A DNA stretch of 64,000 nucleotides, taken from Thelephora terrestris. Its lineage: Eukaryota; Basidiomycota; Agaricomycetes; Thelephorales; Thelephoraceae. Shown here in pieces: positions 34,597-47,500 of the stretch. Under the pieces are notes generated by a model that saw nothing but the letters and a program-made list of their open reading frames with translations, was not told where the DNA came from and ran no database searches. The stretch covers positions 124,001 to 188,000 of the forward strand of contig WIUZ02000024.1 of assembly GCA_015956445.1 (NCBI GenBank), written 5' to 3'. Every line of letters begins with the position of its first letter. Position 1 is the stretch's first letter. The translations under genes and the position numbers were made by a program.

Positions 34597-35015
34597 TCAA
34601 TCCACTGTGACACCCTTCGCTCTTAAATCGTTCTTCGCTTCTTGTATTTCCTGGGATCGTGGACATAGGAAGGCCACCCTTTGAGCAACGAATGGTAAAG
34701 AAGTAGGAAAATATCGTAGACGTACATGCATCAATTCCGCATACGCTTCAGGACAGTCCCTGAACGACCATAACCCCAACCCGAGCGACCCCAGTGAATA
34801 AGACCCAAAGGATACCAGCACCCACCACGGAAGCTGTAAACCAACATAAGTCGAAAATATCTGTGTTCGCCCGCCGGAGACCCACGTACCACTGGCATGA
34901 TCTGGTCTTTCGTCTCTTCCGCGATGAACGGAACCGGGAGTATCGAGAACCAGACGAGGAAGTAGCAAAACGCGACCGCAGACGCGTATGAGGCGAAACG
35001 AGTCGCTCGCGTCAT
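34597..35015 (-). CDS. DPM3: Dolichol-phosphate mannosyltransferase subunit 3
   Basis: Three exons, all in phase: 35015-34890, 34833-34726, 34650-34597, giving 95 residues, the usual DPM3 size. Two membrane segments (SAVAFCYFLVWFSILPVPFI and LPWWVLVSFGSYSLGSLGLG) are followed by the soluble C-terminal helix (FRDCPEAYAELMHEIQEAKN) that in DPM3 holds the catalytic DPM1 on the ER membrane. The complex makes dolichol-P-mannose for N-glycans, O-mannose and GPI anchors. It is convergent with the CstF-64-like gene (156 bp apart). Confidence 0.9.
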
Positions 35016-35713
35016 TCGTGGTAATGAGCAAGGTGAGGATGATCAAATTGTGATCCTCAGATGGAACTCACACGTTGACGTAGCCCTGACCTGGATCAGG
35101 CTCTCAATGATGCGAAGCACCGGAAGGACAAGTTCTATTTTTTCGAAGCCAAATTTCCAGGTGTAGAAATGCAACGAGATCCTAGGCGGAAACGATGTAG
35201 CAACGCGCATAGAACGCCAATAGTTCGTTCGCTGGACCACAAACAAAGAACTGGACGGAGGCAAACGCACAGACCAACACAAATACCACAACAATCGTGT
35301 CTGCGACATTCCCAACAACAACACCCTGCCACAACCCATCGCCGAGGATCCGCCCTTTACCAACTCACCGCTAGCCTCGTTCCAACAAAGTGGCATCGAA
35401 GGCAACTATCCTTGTCCCATTGTCATCGAAAACCTGATACCCCGCGCAGACGATTGCACGCAGCATATCGGGCGGTCTGATGGACGCTATGATCTCAGGG
35501 TGTCATTGAAAGACCAACGTTCATCCGCTGAGATCGTACCAAATATATTGGGCGCGCAATCTGAGGATCCAATTTACGGCCTTCGTCACAAGAGGGAGGA
35601 GATGGAAATAAGGCGCATGCATGCATGCCATAGTAACTTCTATCAGATCTTAGAACAATAGGTTAATTTTGTTTGTTGTTGACCCTACGCAGTAGGAATC
35701 TCGTACCGTGCGC
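35016..35713. other. Intergenic, possible unassigned ORF
   Basis: A plus-strand frame stays open from about 35222 to 35660 (145 codons) but has no upstream ATG and no recognised family. An overlapping minus frame is equally long. I see no convincing gene. ATGCATGCATGC at about 35620 is a short alternating run. Confidence 0.4.
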
Positions 35714-37960
35714 CTAATCATCAACATTCCCGGTCGCCAGTTGTTCGTAGATGAATCCTCTCTTCCTCGGTCTCGAGAACTCCCCATTAAAGTCTAACCT
35801 AAGCAGCAACCGTTCGACATGCCGCCTGACCTCCCCATCGCCCTTTCCCCGACGTCTTTTGATGAATGAATGGAAACCAGAGATATTAGCGGTACTCATG
35901 TTGACCAAAACGGACTTGGAAGCATCGGCGTTCGCAACGAAGGGTTGCGATGTCGACGATGTGAGTTGCTCATAGAAAGATTGTAAGAGATCGTGAAGTG
36001 TCTGCACCCATGAGATTAGGAAAAAGAGGGAAGTGGAGAGGAATGAAGGGGAACTCACATGGTTGATCTCTGATACGACCGCCAGACGTTCCCGTACCAT
36101 ACCACCGACCGCCTCGTTCTCTGCGTTATTTATGCTCCCCTCAATCAAGAGCTCTGGAAGTACGTCTCCTCCCCAGCGCTCGACCTGCACAACGAACTTG
36201 TCGCAAAGTTGGAGGAGGGTCCGAATTACGGCGGTCAGTGGTTGATTTGAGAGCAGGGTTCCCACAATAATCCTCTCGAGGTAGTCGTGGTGTATCGTTC
36301 GGAGGGTGGTGAAATCGAGATGGTGGGAAGAGCTGGCACCCGGAGCGGACTCAGCCGTTCCTATGTGCGAGCGGTAGCTGGCCGAGCTTTGTACCTCAGG
36401 GTTGGTACCAGCTAAAAGCATTTTGAGGCGCCTCCATTCAACATCGATAACGTCCACCATTGTGTAAGCCAGCAGACTATCTAGGAACCAATTCAGTTCC
36501 CTGACGAGCCCCCATCCGCAACGCAAGAGTTCCCGTCTGGACCCCAAATCCTCAGCGGTGCCGCCGTCCCCGAGTCCTGTCCATCGTCTTCGGGCGCGTT
36601 GCGAGTTAGAGAGTGAGGTCCAGCAGGCGTGTATTCTGGTATGTGTCTTCCGCAGTGCGGAGAGGTAGCTGAACAACGCGCCATAGACTTGGAGGTCCTG
36701 GGAGTGGAGGAAGAGGTCCAACGGCCAGGTGACAGTATAGTTAAGAGCGAGAGGAGTCCCGAGTAGCAAGTCATCGAACGTAGTAAACTCCGCACTTGAA
36801 GTACTTTGGCTCAAGGTCGGGGGGAGCAGTGGACGGACCGGGCCCGAAGGGAGGCTGAATCGCAAGCGTGATAAGAGTGGGTCATGTTGGGCGGTTGTGC
36901 CCATAGAAGCTCGTAGGAGGACCAAATGTAGATCCTGTTCTCTGATGAGAGCTTTGGACGACGACCTGAGGCGTTCGATTTCCTGAATGAGAGATAAACC
37001 AAACTCGCCGTTCCGCAGGAGGAGGTAATTTGCGCTGGAGTATATGAGAAGGCGGTTGAAGTGAATAAGAGTTGCGAAGCCTCACAGAGAATCGACGGCA
37101 TCTTCCGCATCCTTCTGGGTTAAAACGTTGAGCCACATCCATTCACTGATATTCGTGCGGATTGCGAATATTGCACGGTCAAATCGATGACGATCCTCTG
37201 GGAAGACGCTCTCGAGAATTGTGCTATGTTGGGACGCCAATTCCCGGGGTAGTTGGATGTGCCATTTAGCTGCTCGTATCGTCCCGATAGCACGTCCGAC
37301 GTAGGCGATGGACGCACGTGTGTGTTCGGAGATGCAGGAGGGAGTCGCCGTTTCGATCAATGCGTAATCAGCGGTTGCGATGGGCTCCGACGGAGAGATT
37401 GTTCCGTGTATCATGAAAGTCGCCAATTGGGATCTCCACACCCTTTGGACAGACCTTGAAAGTCGCTGGAGGATAGAGGCGATCCTATGAACACCTGTCC
37501 TGGATCTGGAGATGAGCAAGTCGATCAAAGGGCCAGCCTTCCACTTTTCTGTGGCATTTTCGAGCTCCTTCATGAGAGACTCTAGCGCGACAAGAGGTGC
37601 GTCCCATTCGGAGAAAGTCGCGCGTACCGCGGACAACGGCACAAATGAACCGCTGGCGACAAACTCTGCCTCACGTTTGAGAATCCGCGCTTCAGTGTCG
37701 ACTACGAGCGCCTCGTATTCTTTCTTGAGGATCTGGTTCAACGCGGCGCATAGAGCACAGATGTATTGTGAGGATTCTCTTGAGAGGGAGGATGTGATTG
37801 ACTTTATGACGCGATATCTGTGTGCGATCCGACAGAGAGACTCGAGACAGTCGCGTTCACCAGGATGAAGGAGCGGGATGAGGGCGGGATCTATTGAATT
37901 ATCGCTGGGGAATAACGAAGAGGAATGGCCGGCGAGAATGAGGAGGATTTCGGCAATCAT
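35714..37960 (-). CDS. Gamma-tubulin complex component 4-like (GCP4)
   Basis: Three exons. The start MIAEILLILAGHSSSLF matches the GCP4 opening (M-x-x-E-x-LL-AL-G). Exon 1 (37960-37084) contains HPGERDCLESLCRIAHRYRV and HTRASIAYVGRAIGTIRAAK. Exon 2 starts ANYLLLRNGEFGLSLIQEIE and holds LGTPLALNYTVTWPLDLFLH and LQVYGALFSYLSALRKTHTR, the conserved GCP C-terminal (grip2) region that contacts gamma-tubulin. The last exon (TLHDLLQSFYEQL) ends at 35714. GCP4 belongs to the gamma-tubulin ring complex that nucleates microtubules at spindle poles. Its start lies 190 bp from the divergent pyrophosphatase gene. Confidence 0.9.
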
Positions 37961-38150
37961 CTGAGTGGGTAAGTGTAAGTTTATAAGAAAGGAATAACAA
38001 TCTTGTAATCGACGTTATCGATTGGGACCGGGTTCTTACGAAAATACTTATAAGCCAGGTGTAGCTGATCCTCAAATGCTGCCTCCTTCTCCGTTATCAC
38101 TCGCGGCAAGGCGATTATCTCTCACTGCCCGTCTTTTTTCTTCATCTGCC
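37961..38150. promoter_or_regulatory. Bidirectional promoter of GCP4 and pyrophosphatase genes
   Basis: 190 bp between two outward-facing ATGs, with a pyrimidine-rich stretch (CTGCCCGTCTTTTTTCTTCA) before the pyrophosphatase start. Confidence 0.5.
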
Positions 38151-39355
38151 ATGGTCTCCCGTACGTTTTCTCCCATCTCCTTCATCCTGTCATCGCCACC
38201 TCACCGTCACCCCAGAATATACCGCCCGTGTCGTGGGTGCTCCCAACACCTTCGGTAGATATCGGATAAAATCGCGGGCATCCGTTGCTGGTTGACTCAC
38301 CGACTCTCCGCCAGAACATCGCGTCTACCCCGAACAAAACGGGTCTGTGCTTTCCCCCTTCCACGATATCCCTCTCTTTTTCGACCAGAACAATGGTATC
38401 CTCAACATGGTCGTTGAGATCCCACGTTGGACCAACGCCAAGGTCGAGATCTCTAAGGATGAGGCCTTCAATCCCATCAAGCAGGACATCAAAAAGGGTC
38501 GTTTGCGTTTCGTTCGAAACTGCTTCCCTCATCACGGTTACATCTGGAACTATGGTGCCTTCCCTCAGGTGTGTCACCTCCCGCGCATTTACCCGCGGTT
38601 TCCGTGACCTAATGACCGCTTTCCAGACCTGGGAGGATCCCAATCACTCTCACCCCGAAACCAAGGCCAAGGGTGACAACGATCCACTCGACGTTTGCGA
38701 GATCGGCGAACAGATTGGTTACTCTGGACAGGTCAAGCAGGTCAAGGTTCTCGGTATCATGGCCCTCCTCGATGAGGGCGAGACCGACTGGAAGGTCATC
38801 GTCGTTGACGTTAACGACCCTCTCGCTCCCAAGTTGAATGATATCGAGGACGTTGAGCGTCACTTGCCCGGGCTCATCCGGGCAACCAACGAGTGGTTCA
38901 GGTGTGGACTATATGCGCTCCACTTGAATATTCAACTCACCCCATCGCCTTTGAAGGATCTACAAGATCCCCGACGGCAAGCCCGAGAATCAATTCGCCT
39001 TCTCCGGTGAGGCTAAAAATAAGAAGTACGCCATGGAGATCATCCACGAGACCCATGAGGCCTGGCGCCGCCTCATTAACGGTGACACCGCCCCTGGCGA
39101 AATTTCCATGTAAGTGCCCTCAAACTATCGGTGTCATATCCGCTCATCCCACTTTCAGCCGCAATGTAACCAACACCAGCTCCCCTGGGTACACCCACAG
39201 GAATGACCCTACCTACGTGTCCATCCCTCCTGCCTCCAATTTGCCCCCCGCACCCATCGACCCGTCTAGTAGGTTTAAGTTTGACCTCACCCAACACGAT
39301 GCTGACCTTTTCTCAAGTCTCCAAGTGGTTCCACATCTCTTCCGCTACCATTTGA
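38151..39355 (+). CDS. IPP1: Soluble inorganic pyrophosphatase
   Basis: Family I pyrophosphatase, hydrolysing PPi to two Pi with Mg2+. Seven exons. The first is only ten bases (ATGGTCTCCC), joined to [12 protein letters not shown], then [10 protein letters not shown] and [20 protein letters not shown]. The core has [36 protein letters not shown] and the active-site signature [12 protein letters not shown], then [20 protein letters not shown]. The last exon ([12 protein letters not shown]) ends at 39355 after an intron at about 39269-39316. Length and order match the yeast enzyme. Cytosolic, as no targeting peptide is seen. Confidence 0.95.
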
Positions 39356-39624
39356 ATACGCTCCTTTCGTACATACCTAGTGCCAGACCAATAAGCAAAG
39401 ATAAATTGAGCTCTCCACGAATCGTAAATCTGATGAGGTTCATGGTCCTGTTTATCTCCCTTGATGCCTGGGTCGCCTTCAGTTCCCAACTGAGTTGTCA
39501 CCAATCCACTTGATGTAGCCGCTGTCGATCATCAGGCTGGCGCCTCTTTCAATTTGAGCTAACGTAGCTCGTCCTTCTGGACCTGACTATTACGTTCTCC
39601 TTCATCCAACCTCCTCATTCACAG

Positions 39625-42303
39625 ATGTGGAACGCCGACGATGACAACGTAGACATTCACGCAACCGCCTCTCACCTCTCAGGATCTCACGACTTCAACC
39701 TCGACGACGCCTTCTCAGAAGACGATGGTGCCCTGGACGTTGCCCTCGAGTTTAATCCCGCTGCAATCCGTGCCGCCCTTGCTCGTACACTTTCCGAGCC
39801 CATTGAGGGCTCCGATGGCGCTGAAGGAGACGGGGGAAGCACGGACGCTGGTGTGCCCGGCCTTAAATACGATCGTAATGAATCTGTGAGGGTGGAAGAT
39901 CCTGACGCCTCAGTATCCACACTCGACATTAACGCTTCCCCGGCCCACGTTCCTGGACGGGCTCCCGGAGAGTGGTCGAGGAGCACGAGTTATAGCCATG
40001 GATACAGGTACAGGCAGGATAATCGGGATACAGCGGGGGTAGAATCGTTGGCGAATTTCTCGAGGATTTCTTTGGGCGACAGTGCTGGCGACCTCGAGTC
40101 TGTCGAAATATCTTTGGAACCTTCGGAAGAGAACGCGGAGGAAGGGCTGGGTGAGGAAGCAGCGGTCGCGGAAGAGGTCGATAATGGTCTGTTCCGTGCT
40201 GTGCACATTGACCTTTCGCAAGGCGGGAAACCTCGAGTTGAGGAACTTACGGCTGAGCTTCCGGAACTTTCGGTCTCACACACCCTAGACCGAGATGAAG
40301 CACGGACGCCCTCTCCAAGGCCCCTACTCCCCCCGTCTCTCCCATCCGGACCGAATGATGATCACAACGTCTACGCTTCGCCACCCTCTTCTACCCCAAC
40401 CTCGAACACATTCCAGAATCTCCAAAGCCAGAGCCAGTCTGTGCCAGATTTATCCCCACAAACCACTCTCCACCGTTCGGCGCGGGATCCTCACTCTCGC
40501 GATGAGACCAATCGCACCCCGCTAGATTCAGCGAGGACTCCGTTTTCAACCGGTTCCGTAGGGCTTCCTTCAATTGCGACCACGTCTGGATCAATTCCTG
40601 CTCTCAGCTCTACGGCTTCCCCACCAGACTCTTCACAATTTGAACCATCCAAACACGGTGGGCATCGGCATAGTCGGTCGGTAGGGCCGAGCACCTTGGA
40701 TAAAGTCATCAGTAGGACGAGGCCAACTTTCCTGCCCCCGAAGCCTAAGACGGAGGATTTGAAGCATATGGCGGACTGGGAGACCATGATGAAGCAGAGC
40801 AGAGCGGTCGGTGAGTTTCACTCTCATCTGTTCGTTTGGTTTTGTGTCGGTTTCGTTCGTGCTTTGAGAGGATTCAAGCGTATTGACCTTCAGCTTTTTT
40901 CTCTCTACCCGTGAATGCTTCGTAATCCTGTTCTCCCCTAAATTCCTTTCGTCGGACTTCGGTTTCAAAGAGAAACAGAAACGGAAGGTGGCTGAAGAAC
41001 GACGACTTGCGCGGGAGAAACGAGCTGAGGAAGCGGCGCATATCTGGGAGAAACAGATTTTACCTGATTGGAGGGTCGTTCACAGAAATCCTGAACTGCG
41101 GAAGCTGTGGTGGCAAGGTGTCCCGACATCGATGAGGGGGAAGATGTGGGAAAGCGCTGTGGGCAATCCGCTATCTCTGAGCAAAGGTGACTCCATTGCG
41201 CAAGTGTCCATTTCTTCTCGCTGATGGGATTTAAGACTCGTATCGGACATGTCTCGCTCGAGCCAAACGGTCGCTCAACGCAGAAACGCTCGCCTTAATC
41301 GACGCAGACATCCTCACGACATTGCCGAGCCTACACCTGTTCCATCCAGAATTGGGGGTGATGTACGGGGATCTCAAGGATATGCTTTCTGCTTGGGTGG
41401 TCTCACGGAGAGATGAGGGGTTAGGGTATGTTCATGGGGTGGCTAAGATCGCGGCGATGTTTTTGTTGAACATGCGTGCGCCGGAGGGGTTTCTTGCTAT
41501 GAGGAATTTGTTGGAGAGGCATTGTATGAGGTCGTTTTTTGGTGGGCCTGGAGCGAAGGATGACGTGAGTCAGATCTTTCAATTTTCTCTAACATCAGGG
41601 CTGAAGAGACCGTTGTTTTTTTCTTGCGATAGGTTGAGGCTTATTACAGGTAACCCATAAAATATCATTCGCAAAAATTCCCATACGAACGTTCATCTTC
41701 TCTTTTATGCAGAATATTCGATACCCTACTCGCAGACGCGATGCCAAAGAGTAAGAGGCGCTCCCTCGGGTCTCTTTGCGAAAGAAAGCAGAGGAACTGA
41801 CACGTTTCTTATTCTTCTCAGTCTATTTCAACTTCAAACAACACCAGCTCTCTCCGGCGCATTACCTCCCGGACTGGCTCATACCATTATTTTTGGACCA
41901 TTTGGATATCAACACCTGCGCGCACGTGTGGGACGTTATACTGCTAGAGGGAGATTCGTTTTTGTTCAGGGCCGCGTTGGCGTTATTGGCGGTATTGGAG
42001 CCGAGGTTGTTCTTCCCAGACCGGAAGGAGTTGTTGGAGCTATTACGGTAAGTCGCGCACCCCATCTTGGGGTACTTCTTGAACCTGACGTTCCTTTCAC
42101 GCGAACTCCTAACTCGAATCAGGGGAGAGAACAAGGCAGCTCTGGAAGTCGCGAAGCGCGAGCGAATACCGACAGATGGGCCCAGATATGCAATCTATGG
42201 GGTGGATGAGGATGTGTTGTGGGATAAGATTGAGAGCATGGATGGGTGGTGGAAGGACACGACGTGGAAGAGGCTGGTCCTCCGGGAACTCCCCGATGTT
42301 TAG
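39625..42303 (+). CDS. TBC-domain protein (Rab GAP fold) with altered catalytic fingers
   Basis: The N-terminal 390 residues are disordered and acidic/Ser/Pro-rich. After an intron (about 40812-40967) a charged helix (EKQKRKVAEERRLAREKRAE) leads into the TBC domain. Landmarks are LWWQGVPTSMRGKMWESAVG, LALIDADILTTLPSLHLF, YGDLKDMLSAWVVSRRDEGL, GYVHGVAKIAAMFLLNM, FFGGPGAKDDV-EAYYRIF and NTCAHVWDVILLEGDSFLFR. TBC GAPs use an Arg in I-x-x-D-x-x-R and a Gln in Y-x-Q. Here these positions read Thr (IDADILT) and His (YVH). The fold should be intact but canonical dual-finger GTP hydrolysis is unlikely. It resembles the TBC1D12/14-like branch. Confidence 0.85.
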
Positions 42304-43741
42304 GTCCGGTGGTCTTCGGGTTTCCCTTAAGTGAGGCGTTATATGCTACGCTGTTGTTGGATTTTGCCTACGTTCACAAGTTCAAGCTTACACGCTCGAG
42401 TTTCATACTCTGAAGGAATTGCGATTTTCTGGGATCGCTTGTCGTCCGCGTACTATCAACCGCCGGAAAACTGAGGTCCCACGGGATGTCCCCCTGTCCT
42501 CAGATCCTGGCGCATTATAATAACAAACGCGGCAGTAGTGGTGTATTCTATGACGATGACAGGAAGATTCGGCTTGCGACTGGGAAGTGGTAGCTGAGAA
42601 CCATGAAAAGGCGGTGGCAACGGTATTGCCGTCGAGCTGGAATTTTCGCGGCTAGCTCTGAACCCTTTCGCGTGTATTCTCTCCATCATAGGAGAAACAA
42701 GATAACGAACCATCTACCGTATTCTGCGGCGATATCAGAATAATGAGGCCACTACAAACCCTGGGCATTGACCAAATCATGCCCCGCCTCCTATCGCTAG
42801 GCTTGAAGCTGTAATCGGCGTCCATACCAGGATGCATGGTACACGTCCAGCTCCTGAAACTCCTGAACACGACGGACGATGACAGCAATGAGGGACAACG
42901 CCACTTAAGCAGCTTACCGTCGCACCAGTCGCTCCTTCATACCTCGTGCGATATTTATGTGATTAGTGTCAATCAGCAAAGAATTGCTAGGAACGAGTCT
43001 ATTTGGTATCAACTCATCGGAGGGATTGGCTTATCAGGCTTGAGGCCAAAGGTAGACCTCAGGGGTGGAATGCGCTGGTGGCTTCGAGGCTCTCGGTCCA
43101 GTGCATGTGGATCGCGGCGTACCTTCAGGTAGGGAAGAAGTTGTACTGGTGTTTACCAGTTGCTGTAGGGTGGGGGGTTAGAGGCTGCACCGGCGACAGA
43201 TGGTTATAGTGCCGGCATATATACTAGAGGGAAGATACAATGCACTCGTTTTTCGGGATCCTCGAAAAAGGGGCCTGTTTGATAAACTGTCGCTAGTTTC
43301 CTCGAGTCATGTAAGATCCCAGAAACGACAAGTTTTGTAAAAGTTTTGCTGTTGGGATGGGCCCTGAGCGCCGTGATCTAGGTAGAGCTCAGTGACGGAT
43401 GGTTACGGTGGTGGCCTCCCATTTGACGATGTCTTTGGCGTCCCTCTACTCGCGTCGCTGAGCGAGTTTCCCGTTTTTGGATGGAGGAACATCGAAGGAC
43501 GATGAGTTTCCTATTACCGAAAGCATGGGATGTCGGACTGTTCAGGCGACACGACAGTCGCACACGTTCTTTTCCACTCAAAGGTTTCATTCACCCGAGA
43601 CGTGAGAAGGTGTACGCTTGGACGTTGCTGGAATGCGATCCGTAGTAAGCACGGCAAATTGAGTATAGATTAGGTGAGGTGAACTCACGAAGTCCAAAAC
43701 GCCCTTTGCTGAATACCATACGCGAACGAATGCGGAAAACA
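42304..43741. other. Gene-free stretch
   Basis: About 1.4 kb with no frame of convincing codon pattern on either strand and no repeats noted. It lies between the TBC gene and the MITE. Confidence 0.5.
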
Positions 43742-44028
43742 CACTGGGTCCAGGATAGAATAGGTTTCTGGGGATTATTCTAAATAATATTCAGAATATA
43801 ATCAGAATAATAAACATGTCTTATTTTAAACATATTCTAGCCATATCCTAGGATTATTTTATTCAAATCTGATGCCCAGAGCCAACTCTGCTGAGAGTTC
43901 ATTTGCATTTGCATATTCCTTGAATGTGGGCAGAATCTGTTTTGAAAATAATACATTTACTATTTTAATTATATTCAGAATATTGTTTAGAATAATCCCC
44001 CAAAACCTATTCTACCCTGGACCCAGTG
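43742..44028. mobile_element. Complete CACTA-type MITE, 287 bp
   Basis: Ends CACTGGGTCCAGGATAGAAT and its inverse (TTCTACCCTGGACCCAGTG), forming terminal inverted repeats of about 60 bp that continue through GGGGATTATTCTAAA and AATATTCAGAATATAAT. It is flanked by the 3-bp direct repeat ACA (43739-43741, 44029-44031). AT-rich, no coding. The truncated sister copy is at 23823-24096. Confidence 0.92.
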
Positions 44029-44512
44029 ACACATGGGCCCGGAGAGCGTCGAGAATCGCGTATGTTCCCTGTCCGCTTGATCGATATCATGATCCCGGAT
44101 TTCAGCGCACTGTGTGTCGGTCCTTCGACCCACGCCCATGCGCCAAAATTCCCCTCAAGACAACAAACAGTTAGCGTTTGAACTTCCCGTGATCATACCC
44201 ACCAAAATCCTAACTTCGAGAAAGCTCAACGTCCCCTCCATACGCGTTAGGTGGTAGTGAAAGACGATTATACCTGTATTTTTTGCCCCGCGGTTCCTTC
44301 ACTTGTTACGCTGATGTTTGAGTTCCACGCTACGATTACGTACGGATCTGCAGGACGTAGCGGCCACCGGGCTATCAGAACGGACTTGATAATGCAACGG
44401 CCGGCAGGCGGGTCCGTTCAAGTTCCCACCGATGCGCGCGCCTTCGGCAGGGAACTTACACGAGGCCATCGTCCTGTTATCCCACCATCATCGTGATCCA
44501 TCTACCGCCGAT
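44029..44512. other. Gene-free stretch before the NLR gene
   Basis: 484 bp with no recognised gene; presumably includes the NLR promoter. Confidence 0.5.
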
Positions 44513-47500
44513 ATGAGCTTCCAAAATTCCGTCTCCAGACTGAAAAATAAGATCAAAGCCAAACCAACTAATCTACGCCCACAATCAGAGCCCCACGGCG
44601 GAGTCGTTGAGGACGACGGGAATGTCAATCCGCGCATCGGAGCAGCCGAAGGTGTGTAAGCCTCGTAGGTTCGCGTTACTCTCCATAACGACCGCTTGCG
44701 CCGACGCAGACAACTATATCGACCCTCATCATGGCGGAGTGTCTCGTGACAAGGACCAAGAGAACGTTATCGGACGTATGAAAGAGAAATGGGGATCTAC
44801 TGTGTCGGCATCTGCCAAATTATTCCTCTATACTGTGAGAGACTCCGCAGATGCCTTTCCTCCCCTCAAATCTGTCGTCGGGGGTCTGTGCTCTATCCTG
44901 GAGAGCTGTGAGGTACGGTTCATCTCCAAAACCCACCTCGGACCGCGATGCTCAAACAGCCCTAGCGAGCACAGGGAAACAAGGAAGCGATAGAATCCCT
45001 TGCGCCTCGGATCAAATCGTTAGCCGGAACGCTCTGTGCCCCTGTTTCTGAGGGTGACGTAGGGGAGAAATCGAGGAGAGATGAATTGAAGCGGTGGGCA
45101 CATACTCATAAACGTCGAGAATCACGGTTAACATCTATGGCTAGGAAATTGGAGGCCATTCGTCTGGATCTGGAACTGTTGGAAAAACAAGGGAAGGTTA
45201 AGGGCTTTCTGAACAACGTCGGGAATGCCGGCAAACTTGGCGGTGTATTAGAGGACATTCGTGATGCAATAGCGCAGTATCAGGTGTGCATGACGCTCAA
45301 CTACCTTGTGTTGCAGCGTTTGATTTTCGGGTTAGACTTCATTGCAACAAGATATCTATGACAAGAGTTTTCGGCTCATTGTGAGTCTTACCCCTTCACC
45401 TCTTGTTCTTGCAGAATGAATCCCTTGCAGAAATTGGCGGATCTCGCCCTTCTCGACAAGATGCATCACGTCACTGGTGCTGGATACCTCTCCGGGAATA
45501 GGCAGGGGTGCCTGAGAGGAACGAGGGTGGATGTCTTGTGGCGAATCGAAAATTGGCTGGCAGATGAAACAGACCAGCGCGTTTTCTGGCTTAACGGTCT
45601 CGCGGGGACTGGCAAGTCGACCATCGCCCAAACGTTCGCTGAGAATAGCTTTGCAGACGGGAAGCTCGGCGCGAGTTTCTTCTGTTCGCGAGATTTCGAG
45701 GACAGGAGAGATATCCAGAACATTTTCCCCACCCTTGCCTTCCAACTCGCTTACCGATACCCAGAATTCCGAAAGCAGTTACTTCCAGTCCTGGAAGCCA
45801 GTCCCGAGATTGGGCGAGAATCTCTCTGTTCCCAGCTGGAGAAACTTATCATCCGCCCGTTCGAAGCTGTTGACATTCCAACCCTCATCATCATCGACGC
45901 CCTCGATGAATGTAAAGACAAAGAACCCGCATCAGCCATTCTATCCGTGCTCTCCAGATACGTGCATAGGATCCCACAGGTCAAGTTCTTCATCACGGGC
46001 CGTCCAGAACCCCGGATCCGCTCCGGGTTCCGGCTGGAGCTGCTTCGACCGATCACAGAAGTGCTCAAGCTCCACGATGTTGAGCGGTCCTCAGTCAATG
46101 CAGATATCAAGCTGTTCTTGGAGAGTCGGTTGACCGACATCGCCAAAACCCGGAGCGACTGCGACCTCACGGAAAGTTGGCCAAGCTCATACGACATCAA
46201 TATTCTCTGCAAGAAGTCAGCAGGGCTTTTTGTTTATGCCTCAACTGTCGTCAAATTCATCGCATCCCCGTATGACCTCCCTACCGAGAGGCTCACTCTC
46301 ATCATCTCCCTCCCCCAGAGCACAGCCCACGAAGGAAAGTCAGGGATTGATTTTCTCTACACCCAGGTTCTGGAGCAGGCATTCTCTGACGCGGACCCGG
46401 AGGCACAGGAACTTTACACCCGCTTCAAGCTGGTAGTTGGGGCAGTGCTACTGGTATTTTACCCCCTTTCAAGGAGGACACTTTCGGAACTGTTCAAAAA
46501 CTGTGGCACACCATCTCGTATATCCAACACTCTACGCTCTCTCCATTCCCTCCTCCTTGTTCCAGACAGCGAGGTTGATCCTATCTGCACCTTTCACAAA
46601 TCGTTCCCAGACTTCCTCACCAACTCAAGAAGATGCAAAGACAAAAGGTTCTTTGTGGACCCCCCAGTTCATCACACCACTATTCTATTCTCATGCCTCA
46701 GCCTGATGGGGGAGAGGTTGAAGAAGAACATTTGTGGCTTGGATGGTACCCTCTTCACTGATGCAACAAACCTAATCCATAGGAAAGCTCAAGTTGGGAG
46801 TGCTCTGGAGTACGCGTGCCGATTCTGGACAAAGCATCTCTTGGAAATTCCTAGCAGTGGTCCTCACATTGAACAAGTAAAGACTGCAATTGACAAATTC
46901 TTTACAACACATCTACTATATTGGATTGAGGTCCTCAGCCTCACAGGACACCTCAATGTTGGTGTTTATGCCCTCCATGATGTAGACCAATGGTACCTGT
47001 TGGTGAGTTTTGTGTGGGGCATCTGTCAAAGCATGTGCTCATGTATATACAGACAAGGGACTCATGCAAATGGACGAATGATAGCAATAATTTCATCTTG
47101 TCACACTTCGACAGCATCCGTGACACCCCTGCCAATATATACCACCACGTACTTCCATTTTGTCCTTCCTCATCCTGGCTCCACAAATGGTATACCCCAG
47201 AGTCCCTAGGAGTGGTCAAGGTGGTAAAGCCTGGGCGCCCAGACAAATGGGGAACATGCACTCGTGTGGTTTCCATTGACAATGATGACAAGCCACAAAT
47301 CCTTGTATGCTGGAAGGACATCATTGCAGTCGGGCTGGATTTTGGTGACATCATCATCCTTGACTCAATCACAGGGTCCCGCAAGTCGGTTCTTCACAGA
47401 AACACAGGACCATTGGTATTCCTTGTCTTCTCACCAGATGGAACACTACTTGTATCAAGTACAGATCGCACCATTGAACTCTGGGATATCCAGACCGGTG

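Noticed and set aside
35169-35660. Plus-strand open frames between DPM3 and GCP4
   Set aside because: No upstream ATG for the long frame, no family recognised, and an equally long frame on the other strand.
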